The notes: a model not told the origin generated them from the sequence alone. A stretch of 64,000 bases of DNA from Bog-473 sp963704355 (GCA_963704355.1 OY969891.1:2356001-2420000), one strand, 5' to 3'. Numbered from the stretch's first letter, positions 25,740 to 34,884 are shown. Numbers and translations: made by a program.

Positions 25740-26096
25740 TCACCAGTAGGTGGCGACGGGGCGAACTTCGATGGCGCCACCGTGACGCGCGGCCGGGATG
25801 CGCGCGGCCAGATTGACGGCGGCGTCCAGGTCATCGGCCTCGAACACGAGGTAGCCACCTGGGCTTTCGCTCAAATACGAACCCGTTCGCGTGACGGCTT
25901 TGCCGTCCTTCACCTGTACCGTGGTCGCATCCTCTGGCAAGCCGAGCGGGAGGCCCGGCGAGACTCCCGGAATCTGGTTGAGCTCGTTGTAGTCCTTGTA
26001 GATGGCCTTCTGTTCTTCTTCAGAAAGCGTTGCCCACGCGTCCGGGTCGGTCGGGAGCGGTGTCGTGCCCTGATAGATCAGCAGTACGTACTGCAC
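25740..26096 (-). CDS. YCII-related domain protein
   Basis: This is a 118-residue protein with the YCII ferredoxin-like pattern: QYVLLIYQGT at the start, an acidic helix LSEEEQKAIYKDYNEL, TRTGSYLSESPGGYLVFEAD, then LDAAVNLAARIPAARHGGAI and EVRPVATYW. The family is common in actinobacteria, often near ECF sigma factors; the function is unclear. The GTG at 26096 follows a perfect GGAGG (minus strand, 26101-26105), so the nine-residue upstream extension was not used. Confidence 0.87.
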   Translation of the reverse strand: MQYVLLIYQGTTPLPTDPDAWATLSEEEQKAIYKDYNELNQIPGVSPGLPLGLPEDATTVQVKDGKAVTRTGSYLSESPGGYLVFEADDLDAAVNLAARIPAARHGGAIEVRPVATYW

Positions 26097-26306
26097 GGTT
26101 CCTCCGTTCGGTGAGCTTGGCATCCGTCATGACCAGCGAGCTCAGCGCAGATCGAGGATCCGGACGAGTTCTCCGACGTCATCGCGACGATTGTAAGAGT
26201 GCGCTCCCGCAACAGTCTTCTCCGATCGTGCTCGATGTCGGCCTCGTGAAAGCATCAGTCGGAAGAGAGCCCTCTGGCACCGGGATTGAACAGGGGGTCT
26301 CACGAC

Positions 26307-27410
26307 TCAGGTGGAAGGCGGAGGCCCGCTCAGCGTGATCATCGTCTCCATCGTTTTGCCCGAGCGATCGAAGGTCACCGCGACGGTCTCACCCGGATTC
26401 TTCTGCAACATCAATAGGGCGAGCTGGAGCGGATCGGTCGCGGGTTGGCCGTCCACCTTGGTGATGACGTCACCCTGTTGCAAATCTGCCTGGGCTGCCG
26501 GTCCTCCCGGGACGACCGCGTTCACGTAGAGCCCCTCGGCGGTCCCGGCTTCCTTCGCGGCCGCCGGCGCGATTCCCGACACCTGCAGGCCCACGTACGA
26601 GTGCGTGACCTTTCCGGTGGCGATCAGCTCGTTGGCCACGGCGAGCGCCAGGTCGACCGGGATCGCGAAGCCGATGCCGACGTTGCCGGTGCTCGTCTGC
26701 CCCGTCGCCGTCGTCACCGTGGCGTTGGCGGTGGGAATGCCGATCAGCTCCCCTGAGCAGTTGACCAGCGCGCCGCCGCTGTTTCCGGGATTGACGGCCG
26801 CATCGGTCTGAACGGCGGCGATCAGCGTGGCGGTCTGTCCGTTGTCAGAGGGCACCTGGATCGTCCGGTCCAGCGCGCTCACGATGCCCGTCGTCACGGT
26901 GTTCGACAGGCCGAGCGGCGCACCGAGCACGACCACCGGCTGGCCGATCCGCACCAACTTCGACGATCCCCGCGCGATTGCAGGCAATGGACTCCCCGCG
27001 TCGATTCTGACCACGGCCAAGTCGGTGAGCGGGTCGCGCCCCTTGATCGTCCCCGGGTACGTCCTCCCATCGCTCAAGACCACCGATATGGTGCCCCCGT
27101 TCGCCGCCGGCGACACGACATGGTTGTTGGTGAGGATCGAACCATTCTCCTCGATGATCTCTCCCGAACCCGTCGATGCGCCCGCGGTCCCCGAGACGGC
27201 AATCGTCACCACCGAGGGCAAGTCATGGTCAGCGACCGACGTGGCGTTGCAAGCGGTTGCGCTCGAGCGGGAGCCGGCCGTCGCAGAAGTGCAGCCGCTC
27301 AAGACCCCTGCGCCGAGCAGGATGGCCACCGCCAGCACGTGGCGTTCGGGCCGGACGGGACGCGGCGACCAGCCCTCGCGGTGCCACACACACGACGCCG
27401 ACAGTCCCAT
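26307..27410 (-). CDS. HtrA/DegP-like serine protease with PDZ domain, putative lipoprotein
   Basis: This is a 367-residue S1C protease. A hydrophobic N-terminal segment ends in a lipobox (GAGVLSGC, Cys40), so it is probably anchored on the outer face of the membrane. The catalytic triad is His97 (LTNNHVVS), Asp130 (LTDLAVVRID) and Ser211 (NPGNSGGAL). One C-terminal PDZ domain contains ADLQQGDVITKVDGQPA. This fits envelope protein quality control. An alternative GTG at residue 8 cannot be excluded. About 340 bp without a gene follows upstream, containing the left boundary of the 27.6-34.9 kb island. Confidence 0.93.
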   Translation of the reverse strand: MGLSASCVWHREGWSPRPVRPERHVLAVAILLGAGVLSGCTSATAGSRSSATACNATSVADHDLPSVVTIAVSGTAGASTGSGEIIEENGSILTNNHVVSPAANGGTISVVLSDGRTYPGTIKGRDPLTDLAVVRIDAGSPLPAIARGSSKLVRIGQPVVVLGAPLGLSNTVTTGIVSALDRTIQVPSDNGQTATLIAAVQTDAAVNPGNSGGALVNCSGELIGIPTANATVTTATGQTSTGNVGIGFAIPVDLALAVANELIATGKVTHSYVGLQVSGIAPAAAKEAGTAEGLYVNAVVPGGPAAQADLQQGDVITKVDGQPATDPLQLALLMLQKNPGETVAVTFDRSGKTMETMITLSGPPPST

Positions 27411-27568
27411 TCGATCACCCGCCCTTCGATCGAGCCCAGCGACCCAAGGCTACCGAAGCAGGCCGCAGGTCAGGCTCAGTCGTACTCCCGCGCCCGCCCT
27501 CGAGACTCGCCGCGTCGTCGCCGACGACAATTGGTGGAAGCACCGCCATACGGCGTCAGGCCGAGCGC

Positions 27569-27628
27569 GCCGAACTCAAATGAAGCCGGGTTCGGCAAAT
27601 GGCTGTGATCGGGACGCCTGACACTGGG
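27569..27628 (+). repeat. Left boundary repeat of the putative island (direct repeat plus 39-bp terminal inverted repeat)
   Basis: 27576-27589 (TCAAATGAAGCCGG) matches 34924-34937 in direct orientation at 12 of 14 positions, and the preceding GCCGAAC extends the direct match to 19 of 21. 27590-27628, starting GTTCGGCAAATGGCTGTGAT, matches the minus strand of 34885-34923 at 34 of 39 positions. Confidence 0.75.
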
Positions 27629-27702
27629 GGCTGGATCCGGGGTGAGGGTGTCACCGTTCGGCGCGACTGGGACAGGCATGCGTCACTCGGCATCACGCGC
27701 GC

Positions 27703-27735
27703 GTGTCGGGGAATCCTCCAAGGATTCCCCGACAC
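27703..27735. terminator. Perfect 15-bp stem hairpin, probable terminator
   Basis: GTGTCGGGGAATCCT (27703-27717), a three-base CCA loop, and AGGATTCCCCGACAC (27721-27735). It lies 13 bp past the stop of the S33-type hydrolase at 27749 and probably ends its transcript. It has no U tract. Confidence 0.7.
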
Positions 27736-27748
27736 ACGGTTCGGGCGT

Positions 27749-29860
27749 TCAATGCAGGGCCGGCTCCAGGTGCTCCGTCTCTGACAGATCCACTGCCGGA
27801 GCGGCCGTTCCCCGTGAGGCGGCCCGCTCGGTCCAGATGTCGAGCACGAGCAGGCTCAGGTTCGACACGACCGCCGCACCGATGATCGTCGTGATCAACG
27901 CGATTCCCCCGCTGGTCACGTGGAAACCGAGTGCGGCTCCGACGACCGCACCGACACCAGCGGCACCGATGCCCTTGGCCCGCATCGCCTTCGGCGTGTC
28001 GGTGCGGACCCAGCCGGCGTAGACCCCGAGCCAGATCGGCACCGCGATCGAGACCACTGCCAGCAGCTCGTCGTCGAGCGGCCGGCTCGGCCAGAACCGC
28101 AGCACCAACAGCGCGCCGAGGCACCATCCGCCGAGTCCGAACACGATCGGACCGGCCGAACGGATCCATGCGCCCGTCTTGTGGCCGGTACCGCCTCGGC
28201 GCCGGATCCGGATCGCCAACACCACGAGCCAGATCACTGCCACCAAGGCGAGGCCGACCATTGTCGCAAGGATTTTCTTGGCAATCGCTGCCTGCGTGTC
28301 CGGTGTGGTGAAGTTGACCTCGTTCGGGGTGTAGCGGGACGTGTCGACCTGGCCGGTCGCGTAGAACGTGGTCAGCAGCTGCGTGCTGGCTTTCGGCTCG
28401 TAGGGCCAGAAGTCGTCCACGTGCCCGAGTCCGGACAAGATGACCTGATGCCCGTTGGAAAGGTGCGGCAGCAGCTCCTTCGTGGCGTTCTGGGCCGGTG
28501 TCTCGAAGTCGAGTGTTCCGCCGATGAGCAGCGTCGGGACGCTCGAGTTCTGCACGCTGGTGTACTGGTTCTCACCCGGGTTGGCCGGCCAGGCGTGCAC
28601 GAGGCCTCCTGCCCCCCACAAGAATTCCGCAAGGGGATTGCCGATGATCGAGCCCCGGTCCGCGCCGGAGCTGAAGTAGCGCTCGACGGGCTGCGCGTCG
28701 GCCAACCCGATGCTTGCAAACTCGCCCCAGACGAACGACTGGGGAAGGACGAGATAGGACATCTGCGAGAGCAGCCACAGGCCGCTCGGGTCGCCCTGCG
28801 CGGCGGAGATCCACGAGTTGAGGGTCATCGGCCCAGTCAGTGGCGAATTTACCGAGGTCGCCTCGGTGAGCCCGAGGAAGGTCCCGACCAAGACGTTGCC
28901 CGGCTTGATCGGCAGGGATAACCAAGTGCTCGGCATGTGTGCCGCCGTGTGCTGCATGCTCGCGGCGAGGTTCTTGGTGCGGGCGCGGCAGGCAGGCTGC
29001 TGCGCGCACAGCGCCGAGTAACGCTGGATCCCCTGATCGATCTCGGCTCCGCTGTAAATGAAGTTCCCGGGCGGGTTGACCCCGATCATCACCGAGCGGT
29101 CGACACTGTTCGGGTACCGCCACTGGTAGGTCATCGCCAGACGGGTTCCGGCGCTCTCGCTGAGCAGGTCGATGCGCTTGTAGCCGAGCGCGACGCGAGC
29201 GGCGTCGATGTCGTCGGCCTGCTCCGCCAGCGTGTAGCCGGCGAGGTCTACGCCGGATCGCTCAAGCCGCTGCGCGCACGAGGCGAAGGCCTGGGAGTAC
29301 GCGCTCAGCGACGCTTTGCCGAGGTAGTCCGCGGAGTCCTGGAGCGCCGCCGTCACCTCGGGACAGTTCAGCACCGAAGAACCGTCGACGCCGCGGTAGC
29401 CGACCATGACGACATCGTGCTGGGCGGCCAGGCGGTTCGCTTGGGGAAACGTCATGTTGGTAATGCCAGGGCCGCCGTTGAGGTGGAAGATTGGCGCCAA
29501 CGGGTGGGATGAGCGAGCCAGGATGCGGGTCACTGGCAGCGCGATCAGGCGCGACCGAGGGTCTGCCCGGTTCTCGGGCACGACGAGCGTTCCGCAGTCG
29601 GAGCGGTAGCCGCCTTTCTCGGTCGAATAGGTGCAGGGGTGCATGGTCAGCTGGCCGGCGTGCGCCCCCTGGGCGACCGAGACTGTTTCCGGGCTGGACG
29701 AGACTCCCAGGTAGGTGAGTCCGGTCAATAGGACGATGATCACCAGCAGGGCAACGATTCGTGCCCAGGTGAATGCCCGTGGTCTTTGGGGCGGCGGTCT
29801 TGGTTGGTCGACGGCCACGGTCTTGCCGTCGCGCTTGGTCAGGTGGTTTTTCTCGATCAT
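27749..29860 (-). CDS. Membrane-anchored alpha/beta hydrolase (S33/TAP-like) with C-terminal transmembrane domain
   Basis: This 703-residue protein has an N-terminal transmembrane anchor (ARIVALLVIIVLLTGLTYLG, about residues 33-52). A large extracytoplasmic hydrolase domain follows: IFHLNGGPGITNM oxyanion region, a nucleophile elbow LLSESAGTRLAM in which Ser replaces the usual first Gly, a late LIGGTLDFETP acid and SGLGHVDDF His. The last 170 residues hold about four to five more helices, an unusual addition to TAP-like peptidases. The ATG at 29860 was chosen over 29893 because GAGGAAG lies just upstream. It is divergent from the two-component system at 30025, which may regulate it. Confidence 0.82.
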   Translation of the reverse strand: MIEKNHLTKRDGKTVAVDQPRPPPQRPRAFTWARIVALLVIIVLLTGLTYLGVSSSPETVSVAQGAHAGQLTMHPCTYSTEKGGYRSDCGTLVVPENRADPRSRLIALPVTRILARSSHPLAPIFHLNGGPGITNMTFPQANRLAAQHDVVMVGYRGVDGSSVLNCPEVTAALQDSADYLGKASLSAYSQAFASCAQRLERSGVDLAGYTLAEQADDIDAARVALGYKRIDLLSESAGTRLAMTYQWRYPNSVDRSVMIGVNPPGNFIYSGAEIDQGIQRYSALCAQQPACRARTKNLAASMQHTAAHMPSTWLSLPIKPGNVLVGTFLGLTEATSVNSPLTGPMTLNSWISAAQGDPSGLWLLSQMSYLVLPQSFVWGEFASIGLADAQPVERYFSSGADRGSIIGNPLAEFLWGAGGLVHAWPANPGENQYTSVQNSSVPTLLIGGTLDFETPAQNATKELLPHLSNGHQVILSGLGHVDDFWPYEPKASTQLLTTFYATGQVDTSRYTPNEVNFTTPDTQAAIAKKILATMVGLALVAVIWLVVLAIRIRRRGGTGHKTGAWIRSAGPIVFGLGGWCLGALLVLRFWPSRPLDDELLAVVSIAVPIWLGVYAGWVRTDTPKAMRAKGIGAAGVGAVVGAALGFHVTSGGIALITTIIGAAVVSNLSLLVLDIWTERAASRGTAAPAVDLSETEHLEPALH

Positions 29861-30024
29861 TGTTCTTCCTCTCGTCGACCCTCGTTGCGCCATATGGCGA
29901 ACCTAAGGTGCGATCGCGGAGATCGGCATCGTCGGGAGGCCGGATTGCGGCTCCTACCATCCGACGATTTCGACTCCTACTTAGGAAGGAGGCGGGAACG
30001 GAGGGGGCGGAGTACGTTCAGCGC

Positions 30025-31191
30025 GTGAGCCGAATCGCACATCTCGCCCGCACGTACTGGTTCGACCTGCTGATCGCGCTGCTGGCGATCGCGGCGATCC
30101 TTGAGGTGGTGCTCACGCGCGGCTCGTCCGGAGCTCCGACAACGACGCTGTGGTTCTGCCTTCCCGCGCTTGTAATCCTGGTGCTGCCCGTGTTCGCGCG
30201 GCGATGGTTTCCGTTTGCCGGACCGGCGGCGTACTGGCTTTTGGCCGCGGGAATCTCGTTCGTCGACCCGCTGCTGATCCCGTACCCCGAGTCCCTCTTC
30301 CTGATCGGGCTGGCGGCTGCATTCCTGCTCGGGAACCTTCGGGACGTCCGGCGGGCCGGCCTCGGACTGGCGATCGTGGTCGGCGCTACGGCGACCCTCG
30401 TCTACAACATCCCCGGACACTCGGTCGATCAGCTGGTCTTCATTCCTCTCGACTTCGCCGTCGCCTGGGTTGCAGGCCTTGCCGTCCGCGCGCGGGTCGA
30501 GCAGGCCGAGTTGGCGGAGTCGCATGCGACACAGGCCGAGCAGGAGCGGGATGCAGCGACGCGCGTCGCAGTGGCCGAGGAGCGGGCGCGGATTGCGCGC
30601 GAGCTGCACGACATCGTCGCGCACGCCGTCAGCGTGATGGTGCTGCAAGTCGGCGCTGTCAGGCACCAGCTCCCCGACGCGATGGCCGAGGATCGCGATG
30701 CCCTCAGGAGTGTCGAGCAGGCCGGGCGCGGCGCGCTAGCGGAGATGCGCCGTCTGCTCAGTGTGATGCGCCGTGAGGGCGATGGCGTCGAGCTCGCACC
30801 TCAGCCCGGTCTTGACGGCCTCGACTCGTTGGTGAAGGAGATCGGCCGCGCCGGGCTGCCCGTCGAGCTGCACCTCGACGGGGAGCGTTTCCCGCTCCCT
30901 CCAGGGATCGACCTCTCCGCGTATCGGATTGTGCAGGAGGGTCTCACCAACGCGCTCAAGCACGCCCGCGCCAGCCACGCGGAGGTCACCGTCCGGTATG
31001 GGCCGGACGAGGTAGGGATCGAAGTGCGCGACGACGGCACCGGCGCGACGCCGAGCGACGGCTACGGCCACGGACTGATCGGCATCCGCGAGCGAGTCAG
31101 ACTCTACGGCGGCGAGATGACCGCAGGCACGACAAACGGCGGCGGGTTCAAGCTCAGCACCCGCCTCCCACTCACCCCAGACCGGCCATGA
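30025..31191 (+). CDS. DesK/NarX-type sensor histidine kinase (HisKA_3)
   Basis: This 388-residue kinase has about five N-terminal transmembrane helices (residues 10-150) and then a coiled-coil linker (VEQAELAESHATQAEQERDA). The HisKA_3 dimerisation box is EERARIARELHDIVAHAVSV with phospho-acceptor His195, and the HATPase domain contains IVQEGLTNALKHARAS and GYGHGLIGIRERV. The GTG at 30025 was chosen because a TACGTT hexamer (30013-30018) ends 6 bases before it; residues encoded upstream are not kinase-like. The stop overlaps the response regulator start (ATGA), so the pair is coupled. A membrane-state or envelope signal is likely. Confidence 0.92.
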   Translation: MSRIAHLARTYWFDLLIALLAIAAILEVVLTRGSSGAPTTTLWFCLPALVILVLPVFARRWFPFAGPAAYWLLAAGISFVDPLLIPYPESLFLIGLAAAFLLGNLRDVRRAGLGLAIVVGATATLVYNIPGHSVDQLVFIPLDFAVAWVAGLAVRARVEQAELAESHATQAEQERDAATRVAVAEERARIARELHDIVAHAVSVMVLQVGAVRHQLPDAMAEDRDALRSVEQAGRGALAEMRRLLSVMRREGDGVELAPQPGLDGLDSLVKEIGRAGLPVELHLDGERFPLPPGIDLSAYRIVQEGLTNALKHARASHAEVTVRYGPDEVGIEVRDDGTGATPSDGYGHGLIGIRERVRLYGGEMTAGTTNGGGFKLSTRLPLTPDRP

Positions 31192-31832
31192 CGATCCGAG
31201 TTCTCATCGCCGACGACCAGTCCATGGTCCGCGCCGGCTTCCGCATGCTGCTCGCCGGCGAACAAGACATGGAGGTCGTCGCCGAAGCAAGCAACGGACT
31301 CGAAGCGGTGGCCAAGGCGGCGCGGTTTGACCCGACCGTGATCCTGATGGACATCCGCATGCCAGAGCTCGACGGGCTCCAGGCCACCCGCCGGATCCTT
31401 GCCACCGACAACACCGCGCGGATCCTGATCCTCACCACCTTCGGACTCGACGAATACATTTTCGAAGCCCTCAGCGCCGGAGCGAGCGGATTCGTACTAA
31501 AAGACGATCCCCCCGAACAGCTGATCGAGGCGGTCCGCACCGTCGCCGCTGGAGACGCGCTCCTCTCACCCGCGATCACCAAACGCGTGATCAACCAATT
31601 CACCCGCATCCCTCGCCACGAGCCGCCGAAAGAACTCGACGAGCTCACTGCACGCGAGCAAGACATCCTCCGGCTCATCGCCCGCGGCCTGTCCAACGCA
31701 GAGATCGGCGCGGAGCTCTACATCAGCGAGACGACCGTCAAGACCCACGTCACGCACATCCTCCAGAAACTCGGCCTCCGCGACCGCGTCCAAGTCGTCG
31801 TGCTCGCATACCAGACCGGGCTCGTACCGTGA
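31188..31832 (+). CDS. NarL/LuxR-family response regulator
   Basis: This is a 214-residue two-domain regulator. The receiver domain opens VLIADDQSMVRAGFRMLLAG, has phospho-acceptor Asp55 in VILMDIRMPELDG and a conserved Lys in FVLKDDPPE. The C-terminal LuxR helix-turn-helix reads ELTAREQDILRLIARGLSNA and ISETTVKTHVTHIL. It is the partner of the upstream kinase, whose stop it overlaps. Candidate targets are the divergent hydrolase and its own operon. Confidence 0.95.
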   Translation: MTIRVLIADDQSMVRAGFRMLLAGEQDMEVVAEASNGLEAVAKAARFDPTVILMDIRMPELDGLQATRRILATDNTARILILTTFGLDEYIFEALSAGASGFVLKDDPPEQLIEAVRTVAAGDALLSPAITKRVINQFTRIPRHEPPKELDELTAREQDILRLIARGLSNAEIGAELYISETTVKTHVTHILQKLGLRDRVQVVVLAYQTGLVP

Positions 31833-31944
31833 GCCATGCCCACCTAAGCCTCACAGGGAGCCGCAAGTGCGAATGCCGCCGTTCCGTCGATCCCGCGCGC
31901 AGGACCATCTCTGAGTCGCCTCCGCTTGTCTCCGGAGGGCCGTT

Positions 31945-32217
31945 GTGAACGCGCAGGGACGACCGGCTCCTGCAAATGGCCGCAGGACAGCCGAGGGCCC
32001 TGCCGACATGATCTCCGCGCGCGCCTGCGAGATGCCGGCCCTCGCCGTTCCTGGCGACCGGGCGTGGGACAGCGCCTGGGCCCTCGGGTCCGAGGACCCT
32101 GACGTCCCGATCGTGATGGACGCCGATCGGGCCGGCCGCCTGGCGGCGCAACGCATCCAGCGCGATCTCACCGACGTCGCGCACACCGTCGCCACGCACT
32201 GGGGCCACTTCGGCTGA
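31945..32217 (+). pseudogene. Possible TOPRIM-like fragment (remnant)
   Basis: The 550 bp between the response regulator and the Ig-like gene hold no complete gene. A 90-codon frame contains DVPIVMDADRAGRLAAQRIQ, which resembles the DxD-containing part of TOPRIM domains in plasmid or phage primases and relaxase-type proteins. No other part of such a protein is seen. It is probably a decayed fragment left by a mobile element; the assignment rests on this one motif. Confidence 0.35.
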
Positions 32218-32383
32218 CGATCCCGGTACGGGTACCGGACAGGCCCAATGGGTGACCTCTAAACGCTGCCGGGACGGTGGGAACACGCCGGCACATCAGG
32301 GACACCTACCAGGGGCGCCGTAGCTCTCCCACAGACCGGTCGAGGCTCACGTGTTTCGCGTTCGAGACCCTTCGAACCAAGCG

Positions 32384-32965
32384 TTAGAGGGGGCAGAAGT
32401 TGCCTGGGCCACCTGCGACACAAAGTAGGAATCCTGGCAGGCTTTCGAGGAGAGGAACGGTCGCGTTGATCACATTGGTTTGTGCCACGTTCTCCAAGAC
32501 CAACGCGTTCGTATCGAGCGGAATTGCAGTCTGATCGAGGGTCGGATTGCCGGTGCTGACCGTCATAGTCAAGGAGCGACCGCCACTGCTGTCACCAGCG
32601 GCGTCGGTTACGAACAACTCGAAATCGGACCGCTCGGCGATGAGTGGGGTCCCGGTGATCAAACCCGAAGATGACATGGAAAGGCCTTCAGGGAAGCCCG
32701 GAGCAAACTGGTCTCCCGCCTCGGCCACTTGCTTCTGATTGACGGCGAATGTGTACGGCGGAGCGCCCCCGACAACTTGCAGCTGGTATGAGTATGGCTG
32801 GCCTACGGTTGCTGTCGGCGGGGCAGGTGATACGTACAGGTCCACGCCCTGTGCTCCCGAAAGCGTGGTCGTGCTCACCAGCAACCCTGGCGCGATGACG
32901 AGCGACGCCAGCACCACGTGTTCGAGGATCTTCCTTGCCCCCGTCCTTGCCTTATTCGAGCTCAC
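32384..32965 (-). CDS. Secreted protein with a putative-Ig (He_PIG) domain
   Basis: This is a 193-residue exported protein. After a basic N-terminus, a hydrophobic segment (HVVLASLVIAPGLLVSTTTL) ending near AQG acts as a signal peptide. The mature part contains an Ig-like/cadherin-like module: VGQPYSYQLQVVGGAPPYTF, GLSMSSSGLITGTPL and SDFELFVTDAAG. Such modules are structural parts of surface proteins; a single short copy suggests a truncated or minimal protein. The GTG at 32965 was chosen because it places the signal peptide at the N-terminus and AAAGGGCGGGA lies upstream; the longer frame continues into unrelated sequence. Confidence 0.65.
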   Translation of the reverse strand: MSSNKARTGARKILEHVVLASLVIAPGLLVSTTTLSGAQGVDLYVSPAPPTATVGQPYSYQLQVVGGAPPYTFAVNQKQVAEAGDQFAPGFPEGLSMSSSGLITGTPLIAERSDFELFVTDAAGDSSGGRSLTMTVSTGNPTLDQTAIPLDTNALVLENVAQTNVINATVPLLESLPGFLLCVAGGPGNFCPL

Positions 32966-33062
32966 CGTTGATCCCGCCCTTTCGTCCAACAACGACTGAA
33001 CAACGGTGTGATACATCACTTCTTGCGCGATCTGCCAGCGTCCGCGACGATGATGGCCCTCC

Positions 33063-33349
33063 CGCCGACAAGGGTCTGAGGGCGAGCCTGTTCGCCGGGG
33101 TCGCGAGATCAAGTCGACTGGCGACGGATTCATGGCCTGTTTCGACGGTCCCGGACGAGCCATCCGCTGTGCGCAAGCGGTGACTGTCACGGCCGCTGAG
33201 CTCGGGCTAGAAACCCGCGCCGGGCTGCACACCGGGAAGTGTGAGATGCGGGGCGACGACATCGGTGGTCTATCCGTCCACATCAGCATGATCTCAAGGG
33301 CGTTCCAGGGTCGTGGAAGCTTTTTGCCGTCGCTCGCTCGCACGATTAG
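33063..33349 (+). pseudogene. Class III adenylate/guanylate cyclase, deleted and frameshifted remnant
   Basis: One frame reads GREIKSTGDGFMACFDGPGR, then AIRCAQAVTVTAAELGLETR, AGLHTGKCEMRGDDIGG and LSVHI, a clear catalytic-domain core of class III cyclases. A second frame starting at 33290 reads DLKGVPGSWKLFAVAR and then a stop, the usual end of this domain. About 60 residues expected between the two parts are missing and the frame changes. The N-terminal half of the domain is also absent. The gene is therefore dead. Relatives often pair with alpha/beta hydrolases, and one follows at 33489. Confidence 0.8.
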
Positions 33350-33488
33350 CACAATGCAAAGGTGCGCTACCTCGGCAGTCGTCACCGGGAGTCGCCCATA
33401 ACAGTCGCCGGCACTGACGCAGGTCGACCGCCCGCTATCCGGCGATCCCACCGGTCAGTGGTCCCCCTCTTTGCAAGACTCTTCGATT

Positions 33489-34385
33489 GTGAGCGAAGCG
33501 GTTCTGGAAGGTGTCCGTGATCTGCGTTTGCAACGTCCCGACGGTCGAGTTGTCGCCTGGTCCGAGTTCGGGGACGAGGACGGTGTGCCCCTCCTGCGAG
33601 TTCCCGGAACGCCTGGGTGTCGCTACTCGTTGCGGTCTGACCGAACCCCTTGGACGCAACGGCACTTGCGGGTCATCACGACCGAGCGCCCAGGTTTCGG
33701 CGCCTCAAGCCGATTGCCCGGGAGGCGGTTCCGCGAGCCAGCCGACGACATAGCCGCAATCTTGGACCAGCTGGACCTTGCTGCCGTCCACGTCATAGGT
33801 GCCAGTGGATCCTCGCCGCATCAGCTGGCCTTCGCCTCGCGGCATCCCGATCGCGTGCGTGCCATGACGGTGCTCGTCGGTGCCGCGCCGCCGACGGAAG
33901 ATGAGATCGCGTTGATGATTGGGCTCAACGCTCAAGCGCATCACCTGGTGCGCGAGGGCGACGTGGAGGGGCTGTACGGGCTCATGGAGTCGATCCGGAC
34001 CGCCATGCTCGCAGATCCCAATGCGGCGTTCCGCGAGATCATGGACCGTGCGCCAGACGCGGACCGCGCCGTCATGGCCGAGCCCCAATGGCAAACAGAG
34101 TTCGCCATCGCGGCGAGGGAGGCGCTCCGACCGGGTCTGGATGGCTGGCTCGATGAGGGTATCGCCATAGCATCGCCGTGGGACGACATCGACCTGAGCA
34201 CCGTCAGGGCGTCTGTGACCTGGTGGCACGCACCCAAGGACGCCAATGCCCCCTTGGCGGCAGCAAGGCGTCTCGTCGACCAGCTTCCGAATGCACGACT
34301 GGTCCAGTTCGGAGAAGACGAAGGTCATCTTGCTGCCTATCACCGGGAGGGCGAGATTCTCGACGAACTTCTCGCCCGCGGGTAA
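33489..34385 (+). CDS. Alpha/beta fold hydrolase
   Basis: This 298-residue protein has an alpha/beta hydrolase layout: LQRPDGRVVAWSEFGDEDGV at the start, VITTERPGFGASS, and the nucleophile elbow HVIGASGSSPHQLAFASRHP with Ser in GASGS. A late DEGHLAAYHREGEI contains the catalytic His. It resembles hydrolases found fused or adjacent to class III cyclases, and a cyclase remnant lies directly upstream, so it may be the surviving half of a former gene pair. GTG 33489 was chosen; TTG 33471 is an in-frame alternative. Confidence 0.78.
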   Translation: MSEAVLEGVRDLRLQRPDGRVVAWSEFGDEDGVPLLRVPGTPGCRYSLRSDRTPWTQRHLRVITTERPGFGASSRLPGRRFREPADDIAAILDQLDLAAVHVIGASGSSPHQLAFASRHPDRVRAMTVLVGAAPPTEDEIALMIGLNAQAHHLVREGDVEGLYGLMESIRTAMLADPNAAFREIMDRAPDADRAVMAEPQWQTEFAIAAREALRPGLDGWLDEGIAIASPWDDIDLSTVRASVTWWHAPKDANAPLAAARRLVDQLPNARLVQFGEDEGHLAAYHREGEILDELLARG

Positions 34386-34561
34386 CGACCGCAGATCTCT
34401 CCTGAAATACAGTTCCCATGTGCTCTCGACAGAGAATCGGCGGTGTCACCTACCGGCATCGGCTAGGGGTGCAACCGATCGAATCCTCGGGGCACTCTCA
34501 TAGCAGCAGGCCGACCTGTATCCGGCAGTTCCGGCGCAACCCATGCCGGATGCCTCAGGCA

Positions 34562-34567
34562 TAGCGT
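34562..34567 (+). promoter_or_regulatory. Putative -10 hexamer for the 79-residue protein
   Basis: TAGCGT ends 6 bases before ATG 34574, the same spacing as before many other genes in the window. It supports this small frame as a real, leaderless gene. Confidence 0.45.
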
Positions 34568-34573
34568 TCTGGC

Positions 34574-34813
34574 ATGTATCACGACCCCTTGGATGACATG
34601 CCCGCCGAGTCTCGTAGCGAAGTCGTTGAGGCGGTGCGTGCTGCTCTCGATGTCGATGAGGGCACAGCCGAGGCCGTCATCCGAGCGCCAGGACCTCTCT
34701 GGGACGCGCTAGAGCAAGCCGGTGGCTCAGTGGACTCCTGGGGCGGTGGAGAGTTCTGCTACCTCTTCCCTCGTGTGCTGTCGTTCATCCGCACCGGCGC
34801 TCGTGGTGGGTAA
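34574..34813 (+). CDS. Small hypothetical protein (79 aa)
   Basis: I do not recognise this protein. It is acidic in its first half (MYHDPLDDMPAESRSEVVEA, ALDVDEGTAEAV), probably helical, and then has a hydrophobic C-terminal part with FCYLFPRVLSFIR. No signal peptide or known motif is visible. A TAGCGT hexamer 6 bases before the ATG supports it as a gene. It is the last frame before the right boundary repeat of the island. Confidence 0.5.
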   Translation: MYHDPLDDMPAESRSEVVEAVRAALDVDEGTAEAVIRAPGPLWDALEQAGGSVDSWGGGEFCYLFPRVLSFIRTGARGG

Positions 34814-34884
34814 GTGCCGATACCGTGCGGCTGTGAGGGATGGCCCCGCTGCCGGTTCGGGGCGAGTGCGGATGCCTCACCGAT

